Positions 15,325 to 24,000 of a DNA stretch of 64,000 nt are shown here, in pieces. The stretch comes from CAZPQV01 sp964588705 (GTDB lineage Bacteria; Bacteroidota; Bacteroidia; Flavobacteriales; Weeksellaceae), in contig CAZPQV010000001.1 of NCBI GenBank assembly GCA_964588705.1, forward strand, positions 1 to 64,000, written 5' to 3'. Made by a program: the position numbers and the translations under genes. Under the pieces are notes generated by a model. The model made no database searches. It worked only from the letters and a program-made list of their open reading frames with translations, and was not told the origin of the DNA. The stretch's first letter is position 1. Each line of letters opens with the position of its first letter.

Positions 15325-17529
15325 ATGAAGACTAAAAACACCGATTTATCGAAAGAGTTAAAAAAATATTTCGGTTTTTCTACATTCAAAGAACAGCAGG
15401 AGCAAATTATTCAGACTTTACTTGACGGAAAAGATGTCTTCGTTCTCATGCCAACAGGTGGAGGCAAATCTTTGTGCTACCAACTTCCGGCGCTTATTTC
15501 TGAAGGAACTGCCATAGTGGTTTCGCCTCTGATTGCTCTGATGAAAAATCAGGTGGATGCTGTGAACAGTCTTTCGTCGGATGAAGGTGTGGCGCACGTT
15601 CTGAATTCTTCTCTTAATAAAACACAAACCAATCAGGTTTTCAGCGATATCAAAAGCGGTAAAACAAAACTGCTTTATGTGGCTCCGGAATCTTTAATTA
15701 AAGAAGATTATCTGGAGTTTCTGAAAGATGTAAAAATTTCTTTCGTGGCGATTGATGAGGCACACTGTATTTCGGAATGGGGGCACGATTTTCGCCCGGA
15801 ATATCGTAATCTGAAACTGATTATTGATAAAATTGCCGAAGTTCCGGTAATTGCTTTAACTGCGACAGCTACACCTAAAGTTCAGGATGATATCCAAAAA
15901 ACTTTGGGTATGAACGATGCGGTGGTTTTCAAATCCAGTTTCAACAGACCGAATTTGTTTTATGAAGTGCGTCCTAAAATAGATGTGGACAAAGAAATAG
16001 TAAAATTCATCAATAAAAGAAAAGGAAAATCCGGAATTGTTTATTGCCTAAGCCGTCGAAAAGTTGAGGAGTTTGCACAACTTCTTCAGGTGAACGGAAT
16101 TAATGCCCTGCCATATCATGCCGGACTCGATCAGAAAACGAGAGTTACCAATCAGGATAAATTTCTGATGGAAGAATGCGATGTGATTGTTGCAACGATT
16201 GCGTTCGGAATGGGAATCGATAAACCGGATGTGCGCTTCGTGATTCATTACGATTTCCCGAAATCGCTTGAAAGTTATTATCAGGAAACCGGACGTGCCG
16301 GAAGAGATGGTGGCGAAGGGCATTGCCTTGCATTTTACGATCCAAAAGATATTGAAAAACTGGAGAAATTTCTGGCTCAAAAACCGGTTTCTGAACGTGA
16401 AAGCGGCGTACAGTTACTGAATGAAGTCGTCGGATATGCCGACACGTCGATGAGTCGTCGCCAAGAGTTTTTGTATAAAAAAAAAAAAAAATTCGATCCG
16501 TTAACAGGTGATGGTGCCAAGATGTGTGATAATTCCACCAATCCGCCAAAACTTCGTGATGCAACGGAAGATTTGAAAAAGGTTTTAGTAATGGTTAAAA
16601 CTTTGGATGAAAAGTTCCGGACCAAAGACTTGATTAACGTGATTGTTGGTAAGGAAAGTTCAGTTACAAAATCCTATAAACTGGAAACAACTGAGTTTTT
16701 CGGAATCGGTAAGAATGAGTCCGAGAACTATTGGAAATCCATTATCAGGCAGGCAACCGTTCAGAATTTTCTTCAAAAAGATATTGAAACCTACGGCGTT
16801 CTGAAAGTTTCTGAAAAAGGGCAGCAGGTGATTGACGGAAAGTATAAAGATTCTTTTGTCATTGCTGAAGACCGCGAATACGACCTGGAACAGATAAAAT
16901 CTGACAGCGATAAAACTGAAGTTCAGGCAGGTGGAGGTTTAGACCAGAATTTGTTTAATCAACTGAAAGATTTAAGAAAACGTGTCGCCAAGAAACACGG
17001 AATTCCGCCTTACACCGTTTTCATGGATCCAAGCTTGGAAGATATGACGGTGCAGTATCCAATTACGGTTGATGAAATTGGAAAAATATATGGTGTTGGT
17101 GAAGGTAAAGCAAGAAAATACGGAAAAGAATTTGCGGATTTCATTGCCAAATATGTGGAGGAAAACGACATCGAAAGAACCCAGGACATGGTGCTGAAAC
17201 AGGTGGCTAATAAGTCTTCTCACAAAGTATTTATCATTCAGAATACCGATAAAAAGATTGATTTGGAAGACATTGCCAAAGCCAAACATCTGTCGATGGA
17301 TGAATTGCTGAAAGAAATGGAACGTATTGTTTATCAGGGAACTAAACTGAATATCGATTATTATATCGAAGACAATATCGATGAAGATTTGGTAGAAGAA
17401 TTTATGGAGTTCATGGGTGAATCCGAAAGCGACAGTATGAAAGTTCTGACCTCAGAATTTGGCGATGATTTAAGCGATGAAGAGTTGCGGATGCTGAGGA
17501 TAAAGTTTATTTCGGATGTTGCGAATTAA
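15325..17529 (+). CDS. recQ: ATP-dependent DNA helicase RecQ (long Flavobacteriia form)
   Basis: A 734-residue 3'-5' helicase. Domains: DEAH helicase core with Walker A MPTGGGKSLCYQLP (42-55) and DEAHCISEWGHDFRPEY (near 143), helicase C with the GRAGRDG motif VI, an RQC winged-helix region, and an HRDC-like domain around 550-630, with an acidic C-terminal extension. The four zinc-binding Cys after the helicase core are not kept; only one remains, in MCDNS. An uninterrupted run of 15 A (16477-16491) encodes five Lys between LY and FDP in this same region, which is suspicious (see findings). Confidence 0.93.
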   Translation: MKTKNTDLSKELKKYFGFSTFKEQQEQIIQTLLDGKDVFVLMPTGGGKSLCYQLPALISEGTAIVVSPLIALMKNQVDAVNSLSSDEGVAHVLNSSLNKTQTNQVFSDIKSGKTKLLYVAPESLIKEDYLEFLKDVKISFVAIDEAHCISEWGHDFRPEYRNLKLIIDKIAEVPVIALTATATPKVQDDIQKTLGMNDAVVFKSSFNRPNLFYEVRPKIDVDKEIVKFINKRKGKSGIVYCLSRRKVEEFAQLLQVNGINALPYHAGLDQKTRVTNQDKFLMEECDVIVATIAFGMGIDKPDVRFVIHYDFPKSLESYYQETGRAGRDGGEGHCLAFYDPKDIEKLEKFLAQKPVSERESGVQLLNEVVGYADTSMSRRQEFLYKKKKKFDPLTGDGAKMCDNSTNPPKLRDATEDLKKVLVMVKTLDEKFRTKDLINVIVGKESSVTKSYKLETTEFFGIGKNESENYWKSIIRQATVQNFLQKDIETYGVLKVSEKGQQVIDGKYKDSFVIAEDREYDLEQIKSDSDKTEVQAGGGLDQNLFNQLKDLRKRVAKKHGIPPYTVFMDPSLEDMTVQYPITVDEIGKIYGVGEGKARKYGKEFADFIAKYVEENDIERTQDMVLKQVANKSSHKVFIIQNTDKKIDLEDIAKAKHLSMDELLKEMERIVYQGTKLNIDYYIEDNIDEDLVEEFMEFMGESESDSMKVLTSEFGDDLSDEELRMLRIKFISDVAN

Positions 17530-17545
17530 AATTTTAAAATAACCT

Positions 17546-17581
17546 TATTTTTGTCAAAGCTGGTATTGCTTTGACTTTTTT
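17546..17581 (+). terminator. recQ terminator overlapping a promoter box and abutting the next ATG
   Basis: The hairpin GTCAAAGC / GCTTTGAC (17553-17560 / 17568-17575) has a T6 run that ends one base before the ATG at 17582. A TAnnTTTG box (TATTTTTG, 17546-17553) overlaps its first base, so the downstream transcript could start inside the hairpin and escape it. Confidence 0.75.
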
Positions 17582-18655
17582 ATGAAAAAAATCTCCATCA
17601 TCTTCATTCTTCCCGATCTTAATGCCGGCGGCGCAGAGCGTATTGTGACCACGATTGCAAACCATCTTCCCCGTGAAAAATTCGAGCCGAAGATACTTTT
17701 GCTCCGTAAAGAAGGTGCTTATCTGGATATTCTTCAGAATGATGTTGCCATTATCGATATAAAAACCGAGAGAATTCGAAATTCACTTTTACCGATTCTG
17801 AAAGAAATCCGTAAGGAAAAACCCAATATTGTGTTCAGCGGTTTCGGAGAGGTAAATGCGTATATTTCCTTTTTCGTCAAGATGTTTCCCAAAACAAAAT
17901 TCATTGCGCGGGAAACCAACGTCGTTTCCAAACACGTGACCAGAAAAGACATTCGATTTTTCTACAAATTCTATAATAATTTCCATAAAATCATTTGCCA
18001 GAGCGATGATATGATGAATGATCTGCTCGAAAATTTCAATATCAAGAAAGAGAAACTAGTGAAGATTAACAATCCTGTTGATTTCGATTTTATTGAAAAT
18101 AAATTGGCTGAATCGGAAAAACCAGAGCATTACATTGAAAACTATAAAAACGTAGTCGCCATTGGAAATCTTTCTGCGCGTAAAGGTTTTGACAATCTTT
18201 TGAAAGTTTTTTCACATTTAAAAAATGAAAAAATCCTGCTTCATATTTTAGGTGATGGTAGAGACAAGGAACTGCTACATCAAATGAAATCGGATTTGGG
18301 ATTGGATCATGTCATCTTTCACGGACAGCAGAAAAATCCGTATCAGTATCTGAAATTTGCCGATCTTTTTATTCTTTCATCCCGATACGAAGGTTTTCCG
18401 AATGTGTTGCTGGAAGCCGGCACTTGCGGAACGTATTCCCTCGCAAATAACTGTCCTGGTGGAATTTCGGAAATCATTCAACCGGGAATCAACGGTGAAA
18501 TTGCAAATATTGAAAACCATGAATTGTTTGCTGAAAAAATAAAAGAAGTTTTGCAATTTACTCCTCAAAAATCTGAAATTAAGCACTCAATTGAGTCCAG
18601 ATTTTCAAAAAACATCATTCTGAGACACTACGAAACTCTTCTTCAGAATCTCTAA
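17582..18655 (+). CDS. Glycosyltransferase, GT4 family (GT-B fold)
   Basis: A 357-residue cytosolic or membrane-associated glycosyltransferase. The acceptor-side loop LNAGGAERIV is near residue 15, and the donor-binding C-terminal half has GNLSARKGFDNLL, ILGDGRDKELL, and the E-x7-E-like SSRYEGFPNVLLEAG. These are typical of enzymes that build surface polysaccharide or lipopolysaccharide. It stands alone rather than in a polysaccharide cluster, so the acceptor is unknown. Confidence 0.9.
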   Translation: MKKISIIFILPDLNAGGAERIVTTIANHLPREKFEPKILLLRKEGAYLDILQNDVAIIDIKTERIRNSLLPILKEIRKEKPNIVFSGFGEVNAYISFFVKMFPKTKFIARETNVVSKHVTRKDIRFFYKFYNNFHKIICQSDDMMNDLLENFNIKKEKLVKINNPVDFDFIENKLAESEKPEHYIENYKNVVAIGNLSARKGFDNLLKVFSHLKNEKILLHILGDGRDKELLHQMKSDLGLDHVIFHGQQKNPYQYLKFADLFILSSRYEGFPNVLLEAGTCGTYSLANNCPGGISEIIQPGINGEIANIENHELFAEKIKEVLQFTPQKSEIKHSIESRFSKNIILRHYETLLQNL

Positions 18656-18986
18656 TTTTTTACTTCAAAAACTGAATTATTATTTAAGTTAATTTATTTC
18701 AATCTAAATTGAGTTTAAAAGTTTAAATGAATTGATTTTCAAACAGTAAAATTGATTACTTTAACCGCATTTCTGCAAAAATTGTTTAATCGGACAATTT
18801 TGTTTTCTTATTTATTTTTAAAACAAATATCAATTTGATAATTTTAGTAGATTTTATTATTTGTAAACTTTTTGACTTTATAAAAAAATTAAAAGACTGA
18901 TAATCAATTTAATAAATTAAAGTATTTGTGAACTTTTTGCTGTATGTTTTTTTTATAATTACCTTTAAACCGTCAAAAAAATATAT
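18656..18986. other. AT-rich 331-bp leader region upstream of nrdJ with a 17-nt direct repeat
   Basis: There is no ORF and no cobalamin-riboswitch B12 box that I can see, although nrdJ is B12-dependent. Two near-identical 17-mers, TATTTGTAAACTTTTTG (18858-18874) and TATTTGTGAACTTTTTG (18923-18939), are spaced 65 nt apart (start to start), about six helical turns. They are candidates for an operator pair or a duplicated promoter. Confidence 0.5.
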
Positions 18987-21551
18987 ATGGAAAGTTCAAT
19001 ATCTACTAAATCTGTTAACAAACCTGCTACTGTTTCTTTTGAAACTGCAAATGCGGAAACCTTAAAATACTTTAACGGTGATGATCTAGCAACCAGAGTT
19101 TGGGTTAATAAATATGCCCTGAAAGACTCCGATGGAAATCTGTACGAAACCACTCCCGACGATATGCACTGGAGAATTGCCAATGAAATCGCGAGAGTAG
19201 AAAAAAAGTATAAAAATCCGCTTTCGGCGCAGGAAGTTTTTGATTTGATTAAAGATTTCAGATACATCATTCCGCAGGGCAGTCCGATGACGGGAATTGG
19301 GAATAATTTTCAGATTGCTTCTCTTTCCAACTGTTTTGTAATCGGCAACGGCACGAACAGTGATTCCTACGGAAGTATTATGAAAGTGGATGAAGAACAG
19401 GTTCAGCTGATGAAAAGGAGGGGTGGCGTTGGTCACGACCTGTCTTACATTCGCCCGAAAGGTTCGGCGGTAAAAAATTCTGCATTAACTTCTACTGGTT
19501 TGGTTCCGTTCATGGAGCGTTATTCCAATTCTACGCGTGAAGTTGCGCAGGATGGAAGACGAGGTGCACTAATGCTTTCGGTTTCCATCAACCATCCGGA
19601 TGCTGAAGATTTTATTGATGCGAAACTGGAGCAGGGAAAAATCACCGGTGCTAATATTTCTGTTCGTATTGATGATGAATTTATGAAGGCTGTGAAAAAC
19701 GATACCGAATACACTCAGAAATATCCGATTCACAGCAAGAATCCGAAGTTTTCAAAAACAGTTGAAGCCAAAAATATCTGGAACAAAATCGTTCACAATG
19801 CCTGGAAATCGGCAGAACCGGGAATTCTGTTTTGGGACACCATCACCAATGAATCCGTTCCTGATTGTTACGCAGATTTAGGTTTTGAAACGGTTTCAAC
19901 AAACCCTTGTGGTGAAATTCCGCTTTGTCCATACGATTCCTGTCGTTTGCTGGCGGTAAATCTGTATTCTTATGTAGAAAATCCGTTTACTGATAAGGCA
20001 AAATTCAATTTTGAACTGTTCAAAAAACATATTGCCTACGCACAAAGAATGATGGATGATATCATTGATCTGGAAGTAGAAAAAATTGATGCGATTCTTC
20101 AGAAAATCGATTCCGATCCGGAAAGTGAAGAAATCAAAGGAACAGAAAGAAACCTTTGGGTGAAAATCCGCAAGAAAACACTTCAGGGAAGAAGAACCGG
20201 CGTTGGAATCACAGCGGAAGGCGATATGCTGGCAGCGCTCGGAATGCGTTACGGAAGCAAAGAAGCGGTAAATTTTTCGGTGGAAGTTCACAAAACTTTG
20301 GCTTTGGCAGCGTACCGTTCGTCTGTAGAAATGGCGAAGGAAAGAGGAGCGTTCGAAGTTTTTGATATTAAGAAAGAAGCAAAAAATCCATTTATTCTGC
20401 GTCTGAAAAAAGAAGATCCGGAGTTGTATAAATTGATGCAGAAACACGGAAGAAGAAACATCGCTTTATTAACAATTGCACCGACCGGAAGCACGTCGCT
20501 GATGTCGCAAACCACTTCGGGAATCGAGCCTGTGTTCCTTCCGGTGTATAAAAGGAGAAGAAAAGTAAATCCAAATGACAAGGATGTTCGCGTTGATTTT
20601 GTGGATGAAGTAGGCGATTCCTGGGAAGAATATATCGTGTTCCATCACCATTTCAAAACCTGGATGGAAGCGAACGGTTTCGATATCGCGAAAAATTATT
20701 CTCAGGAAGAAATCAATGAGCTGATTATAAAATCTCCTTATTATAAAGCGACTTCCAACGATGTGGATTGGCTGAGCAAAGTGGAAATGCAGGGCGCAAT
20801 TCAGAAATGGGTGGATCATTCAATTTCTGTGACCATCAATATTCCGAATGAAGCGACCGAAGAACTGGTGAACGAACTGTACTTGAAAGCGTGGGAAGTG
20901 GGCTGTAAAGGCGTTACCGTGTATCGCGACGGTTCGCGTTCGGGAGTTTTAGTGGCTGCGGATGACAAGAAAGAAGATGAAGTTCCGACTCATTTACCAA
21001 GTCCGTTCCCAACCAAGCGTCCACAAATTTTGGAAGCAGATGTGGTGAGATTTCAAAACAATAAAGAAAAATGGATTGCTTTTGTGGGATTAATAGATGG
21101 CCGTCCGTATGAAATTTTTACCGGATTAGCAGATGATGAGGAAGGAATTTTGCTTCCGCGTTGGGTGAATGACGGTGTAATCATCAAAAACCGCGATGAA
21201 GACGGAAAATCTCGTTACGATTTCCAGTTCAAGAATTTGAGAGGTTATAAAACCACTATAGAAGGTCTTTCGCATAAATTCGATCCTGAATTCTGGAACT
21301 ATGCAAAACTGATTTCCGGAACCTTAAGACACGGAATGCCTTTGGAAAGTGTGGTGGAACTGATCAACAGAATGGAACTGAACTTAGAATCCATTAACAA
21401 CTGGAAGGCCGGTGTTGCACGTGCTCTGAAACGCTACATTCCGGATGGAACCAACGCTGCAGGAAAATGTTCGAGCTGTGGCTCTGAGCAGGTGATGTAC
21501 CAGGAAGGCTGTTTGACCTGTAAGAGTTGCGGAAGCTCGAAATGCGGGTAA
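18987..21551 (+). CDS. nrdJ: Class II (adenosylcobalamin-dependent) ribonucleoside-diphosphate reductase
   Basis: An 854-residue enzyme reducing ribonucleotides to deoxyribonucleotides with coenzyme B12 to make the thiyl radical. The finger-loop motif STNPCGEIPLCP (around 304-315) holds the Asn, radical Cys and Glu; ISVRIDDEFM and TIAPTGSTSLMSQTTSG are family motifs. The C-terminus has a Cys-rich tail (CSSCGSEQ, CLTCKSCGSSKCG) that acts as the redox shuttle and zinc site. No NrdB partner is present or needed. Oxygen-independent dNTP synthesis requires a B12 supply. Confidence 0.93.
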   Translation: MESSISTKSVNKPATVSFETANAETLKYFNGDDLATRVWVNKYALKDSDGNLYETTPDDMHWRIANEIARVEKKYKNPLSAQEVFDLIKDFRYIIPQGSPMTGIGNNFQIASLSNCFVIGNGTNSDSYGSIMKVDEEQVQLMKRRGGVGHDLSYIRPKGSAVKNSALTSTGLVPFMERYSNSTREVAQDGRRGALMLSVSINHPDAEDFIDAKLEQGKITGANISVRIDDEFMKAVKNDTEYTQKYPIHSKNPKFSKTVEAKNIWNKIVHNAWKSAEPGILFWDTITNESVPDCYADLGFETVSTNPCGEIPLCPYDSCRLLAVNLYSYVENPFTDKAKFNFELFKKHIAYAQRMMDDIIDLEVEKIDAILQKIDSDPESEEIKGTERNLWVKIRKKTLQGRRTGVGITAEGDMLAALGMRYGSKEAVNFSVEVHKTLALAAYRSSVEMAKERGAFEVFDIKKEAKNPFILRLKKEDPELYKLMQKHGRRNIALLTIAPTGSTSLMSQTTSGIEPVFLPVYKRRRKVNPNDKDVRVDFVDEVGDSWEEYIVFHHHFKTWMEANGFDIAKNYSQEEINELIIKSPYYKATSNDVDWLSKVEMQGAIQKWVDHSISVTINIPNEATEELVNELYLKAWEVGCKGVTVYRDGSRSGVLVAADDKKEDEVPTHLPSPFPTKRPQILEADVVRFQNNKEKWIAFVGLIDGRPYEIFTGLADDEEGILLPRWVNDGVIIKNRDEDGKSRYDFQFKNLRGYKTTIEGLSHKFDPEFWNYAKLISGTLRHGMPLESVVELINRMELNLESINNWKAGVARALKRYIPDGTNAAGKCSSCGSEQVMYQEGCLTCKSCGSSKCG

Positions 21552-21557
21552 AACACT

Positions 21558-21602
21558 TCGTCATTGCGAGCGGAACGTAGTGCAGCGCGGCAATCTCGAT
21601 GT
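21558..21602. repeat. A-family repeat, left half copy
   Basis: GTCATTGCGAGCGGAACG followed by GCGGCAATCTCGATG, the left arm of the A element. No matching right arm follows; instead the broken GIY-YIG gene begins about 30 nt later, as if the ORF sat between two halves of the element. Confidence 0.8.
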
Positions 21603-21632
21603 TAAAGAATTCCAATAAAAATAACGCGAAAT

Positions 21633-21941
21633 ATGAAACCGGGCTTTGTTTACATAATGACCAATAAATTTCAAACAACTTTATAGATCGGAGTCACATC
21701 AAATTTACCGCAAAGAATTCTTGAACACAAAGAGAAACGTTACGAAAACAGTTTTACAAGCCGTTACAATTTGGAGAAACTAGTTTATTGGGAATCCTTT
21801 CAGGAAATTGGTGATGCTATTGGTCGAGAAAAACAACTGAAAGCAGGTTCCCGACAAAAAAAAATAGACTTGATTAATGAAATGAATCCGGATTGGGAGG
21901 ATTTATATGAAAGTATTAAGGATATTATGAATCCTTTCTGA
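21633..21941 (+). pseudogene. GIY-YIG nuclease gene killed by an in-frame stop at the YIG tyrosine
   Basis: One frame of 103 codons reads from ATG 21633 to TGA 21941 apart from a single TAG at 21684-21686. The N-terminus MKPGFVYIMTNK has the GIY half. The next conserved element should be LYIGVTSNL, but the Tyr codon is TAG, giving TTL-stop-IGVTSNL. Downstream, the catalytic Arg (PQRILEHK), the Glu in REKQLKAGSRQKK and DLINEMNPDWEDLY are all intact. TAT or TAC to TAG is a single substitution, so the gene is a recent casualty or is read through. A-family repeats flank it on both sides; the 3' copy begins within about 6 nt of the TGA. Confidence 0.88.
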
Positions 21942-21947
21942 CCTTTC

Positions 21948-22076
21948 GTCATTGCGAGGAACGAGGGACGAGCGACGAAGCAATCTCGATGAATATTAAT
22001 TCCATTGAAAAAAAAGGAAAGTAATTAATTGAGATTGCTTCGTCATTCCGCTGTGCTAAATTCCTAGCAATGACGG
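21948..22076. repeat. A-family palindromic element, copy A1
   Basis: The left arm GTCATTGCGAGGAACGAGG...GAAGCAATCTC is joined by a ~35-nt AT-rich spacer to the right arm GAGATTGCTTCGTCATTCCGC...TAGCAATGACG. The arms are inverted, so the element can fold into a long hairpin. It starts about 6 nt downstream of the GIY-YIG pseudogene stop. Confidence 0.9.
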
Positions 22077-22081
22077 GATGT

Positions 22082-22208
22082 GTCATTGCGAACGGAACGC
22101 AGTGGAGTGTGGCAATCTCAGTGAATTTGAATTCGATTTAGAAAGTTTTGGAGAATGTTTAAATGAGATTGCTTTATCATTCCGCTGTGCTATATTCCTC
22201 GCAATGAC
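22082..22208. repeat. A-family palindromic element, copy A2
   Basis: A second, diverged copy in the same orientation: GTCATTGCGAACGGAACGC...GGCAATCTC, spacer, GAGATTGCTTTATCATTCCGC...CTCGCAATGACG. A1 and A2 lie head to tail 5 nt apart. The spacers differ more than the arms, as expected if the arm structure is selected. Confidence 0.9.
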
Positions 22209-22235
22209 GATTTGACTTTTTTCCTCAATATTCCA

Positions 22236-22396
22236 TGTAATAACGAGACTCTAGCCCTGACTGCATCGGTTGCCCCACAGCAAGCCCTTCGGTAAGCTCA
22301 GGACAAGCTATGGGAAAAGCGTTGGCGCGAGGAGTATGAGCCCTGCCTGTCGGTAGACAGGGCTTTTCCGCTGCTCTCCATTCCTTGCAATGACGA
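22236..22396. repeat. Structured repeat element E1 merged with an A-family right arm
   Basis: From CTAGCCCTGACTGCATCGG to GAGCCCTGCC the segment has several self-complementary pieces, including GCCCTGCCTGTC / GACAGGGC and CCCCACAGC...GCTATGGG. It resembles the conserved Flavobacteriia intergenic element with AGCCC...GGAAAGC wording, possibly related to the Flavo-1 RNA motif; that link is from memory and unverified. The last ~30 nt (TTCCGCTGC...CTTGCAATGACG) are an A-family right arm, so E1 appears inserted into or recombined with an A copy. AGCGTTGGCGCGA (22318-22330) is shared, inverted, with the element at 51640-51790. Confidence 0.6.
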
Positions 22397-22497
22397 TTAC
22401 GGTAAAAATCCGTGAAAATCTGTGACATCAGTGCGCAAAAATTCCGTAATTTTGTAGGATACTATATTTCGATTAATAATATTCTAAAAAAATAAAA

Positions 22498-23901
22498 ATG
22501 AGTCAATTCGATGTTACCGTTATCGGTTCCGGTCCCGGTGGTTATGTTGCGGCAATCAGAGCGGCACAGTTGGGTTTCAAAACAGCAATTATTGAGAAAT
22601 ATCCTGTGATGGGCGGTACTTGCCTGAACGTGGGATGTATTCCGTCCAAAGCGATGCTGGACAGTTCGGAGCATTTTCACAATGCAGTTCACAATTTTGC
22701 AAGCCACGGAATTACTGTAGAATCACCGAAAGCGGATATCCAAAAAATGGTGGAGCGCAAAAATGAAGTGGTGGATATGACGACCAAAGGAATTCAGTTT
22801 CTGATGGAAAAAAATAAGGTAACCGTTTTTCAGGGTGTTGGTTCGTTCGAGAGTGCAACACAGGTAAAAGTGACTAAAGATGACGGTTCTTCTGAAGTTC
22901 TGGATACCAAATATGTGATTATTGCAACGGGTTCTAAACCATCGTCGCTGCCGTTCATCAATATTGACAAAGAAAGAATCATTACTTCTACTGAAGCATT
23001 AAACCTGAAAGAAATTCCGAAAAAACTATTGGTCATCGGTGGTGGTGTTATCGGACTTGAGTTAGGTTCTGTTTGTTTAAGACTCGGTTCTGAAGTGACG
23101 GTAATCGAATATATGGACAAAATCATTCCGGGAATGGATGGTGCTTTGTCAAAAGAATTGCAGAAAGTTCTGAAGAAGCAAAAAATGAAATTTGAACTTT
23201 CAACCGCAGTTTCAGCTGTGGAAAGAGAGGGAGATACAGTGAAGGTAACTGCGAAAAACAAAAAAGGTGAGGAAGTTGTTTTCGAAGGTGATTATGTTCT
23301 GGTTTCCGTAGGAAGAAGACCTTACACTGAAGGATTAGCTCTTGAAAAAGCAGGTGTTGATTTGGATGAAAGAGGAAGAGTGAAAGTAAACGAACATCTA
23401 CAAACCAATGTCTCTAATATTTATGCGATTGGTGACGTGGTTCAGGGAGCAATGTTGGCTCACAAAGCATCTGAGGAAGGTGTTTTGGTGGCGGAACAGT
23501 TGGCCGGACAAAAACCGCATATCAACTATAATTTAATTCCGGGTGTAGTGTATACTTGGCCGGAAGTTGCCGGAGTTGGACAAACCGAAGAGCAATTAAA
23601 AGAAGAAGGAAGAGCCATAAAAGTGGGTAATTTCCCAATGAGAGCATTAGGTAGAAGCCGTGCATCAGGCGACATCGACGGATTTGTAAAAATCATCGCT
23701 GATGAAAAAACAGATGAAGTGTTGGGCGTTCACATGATTGGAGCCAGAGCTGCTGATATGATTGCTGCAGCGGTTACCGCAATGGAATTCCGCGCATCGG
23801 CGGAAGATATTGCAAGAATGTCGCATGCACACCCAACGTTTGCAGAAGCGATTAAGGAAGCAGCATTGGATGCAACGGGGAAAATAGCAATTCATATGTA
23901 A
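22498..23901 (+). CDS. lpdA: Dihydrolipoyl dehydrogenase (E3)
   Basis: A 467-residue FAD enzyme that reoxidises dihydrolipoamide for the 2-oxoacid dehydrogenase and glycine cleavage complexes. The FAD-binding GSGPGGYVAAI is at residues 10-20, the redox disulfide GGTCLNVGCIPSK has Cys42 and Cys47, the NAD motif GGGVIGLELGS is near 181, and the C-terminal His-Glu pair is in HAHPTFAEAIKEAA. It stands alone; an E2 partner gene is at 54617-55942. A -7-like box TAATTTTG is at 22447-22454. Confidence 0.96.
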   Translation: MSQFDVTVIGSGPGGYVAAIRAAQLGFKTAIIEKYPVMGGTCLNVGCIPSKAMLDSSEHFHNAVHNFASHGITVESPKADIQKMVERKNEVVDMTTKGIQFLMEKNKVTVFQGVGSFESATQVKVTKDDGSSEVLDTKYVIIATGSKPSSLPFINIDKERIITSTEALNLKEIPKKLLVIGGGVIGLELGSVCLRLGSEVTVIEYMDKIIPGMDGALSKELQKVLKKQKMKFELSTAVSAVEREGDTVKVTAKNKKGEEVVFEGDYVLVSVGRRPYTEGLALEKAGVDLDERGRVKVNEHLQTNVSNIYAIGDVVQGAMLAHKASEEGVLVAEQLAGQKPHINYNLIPGVVYTWPEVAGVGQTEEQLKEEGRAIKVGNFPMRALGRSRASGDIDGFVKIIADEKTDEVLGVHMIGARAADMIAAAVTAMEFRASAEDIARMSHAHPTFAEAIKEAALDATGKIAIHM

Positions 23902-23904
23902 TCC

Positions 23905-23931
23905 GTAGGGACAGGTAGCGACCTGACCTTA
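23905..23931. repeat. Small imperfect palindrome (GGACAGGT-AGCG-ACCTGACC)
   Basis: GTAGGGACAGGTAGCGACCTGACC can pair AGGT with ACCT and, with mismatches, the flanks. It resembles a dispersed GTAGGGACAGGTC-type palindrome known from many genomes. It lies between the lpdA stop and its terminator. Confidence 0.4.
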
Positions 23932-23953
23932 TTTAATCAATAATATTATTTAG

Positions 23954-23978
23954 GAACGCGCCAAAGCGCGTTCTTTTT
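23954..23978 (+). terminator. lpdA terminator
   Basis: The perfect 8-bp GC-rich stem GAACGCGC / GCGCGTTC (23954-23961 / 23966-23973) has loop CAAA and is followed by TTTTTATTT. Confidence 0.92.
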
Positions 23979-24000
23979 ATTTGCAAAAATCTATTTTTAT

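Noticed and set aside
18656..18986. Cobalamin riboswitch in front of nrdJ
   Set aside because: No B12 box (GCCACTG-like) or long GC-rich pairing is visible; the leader is AT-rich throughout.
19896..20447. 183-codon minus-strand ORF antisense to nrdJ
   Set aside because: The nrdJ plus-strand frame has family motifs across this interval; the antisense frame is Phe/Arg-biased noise.
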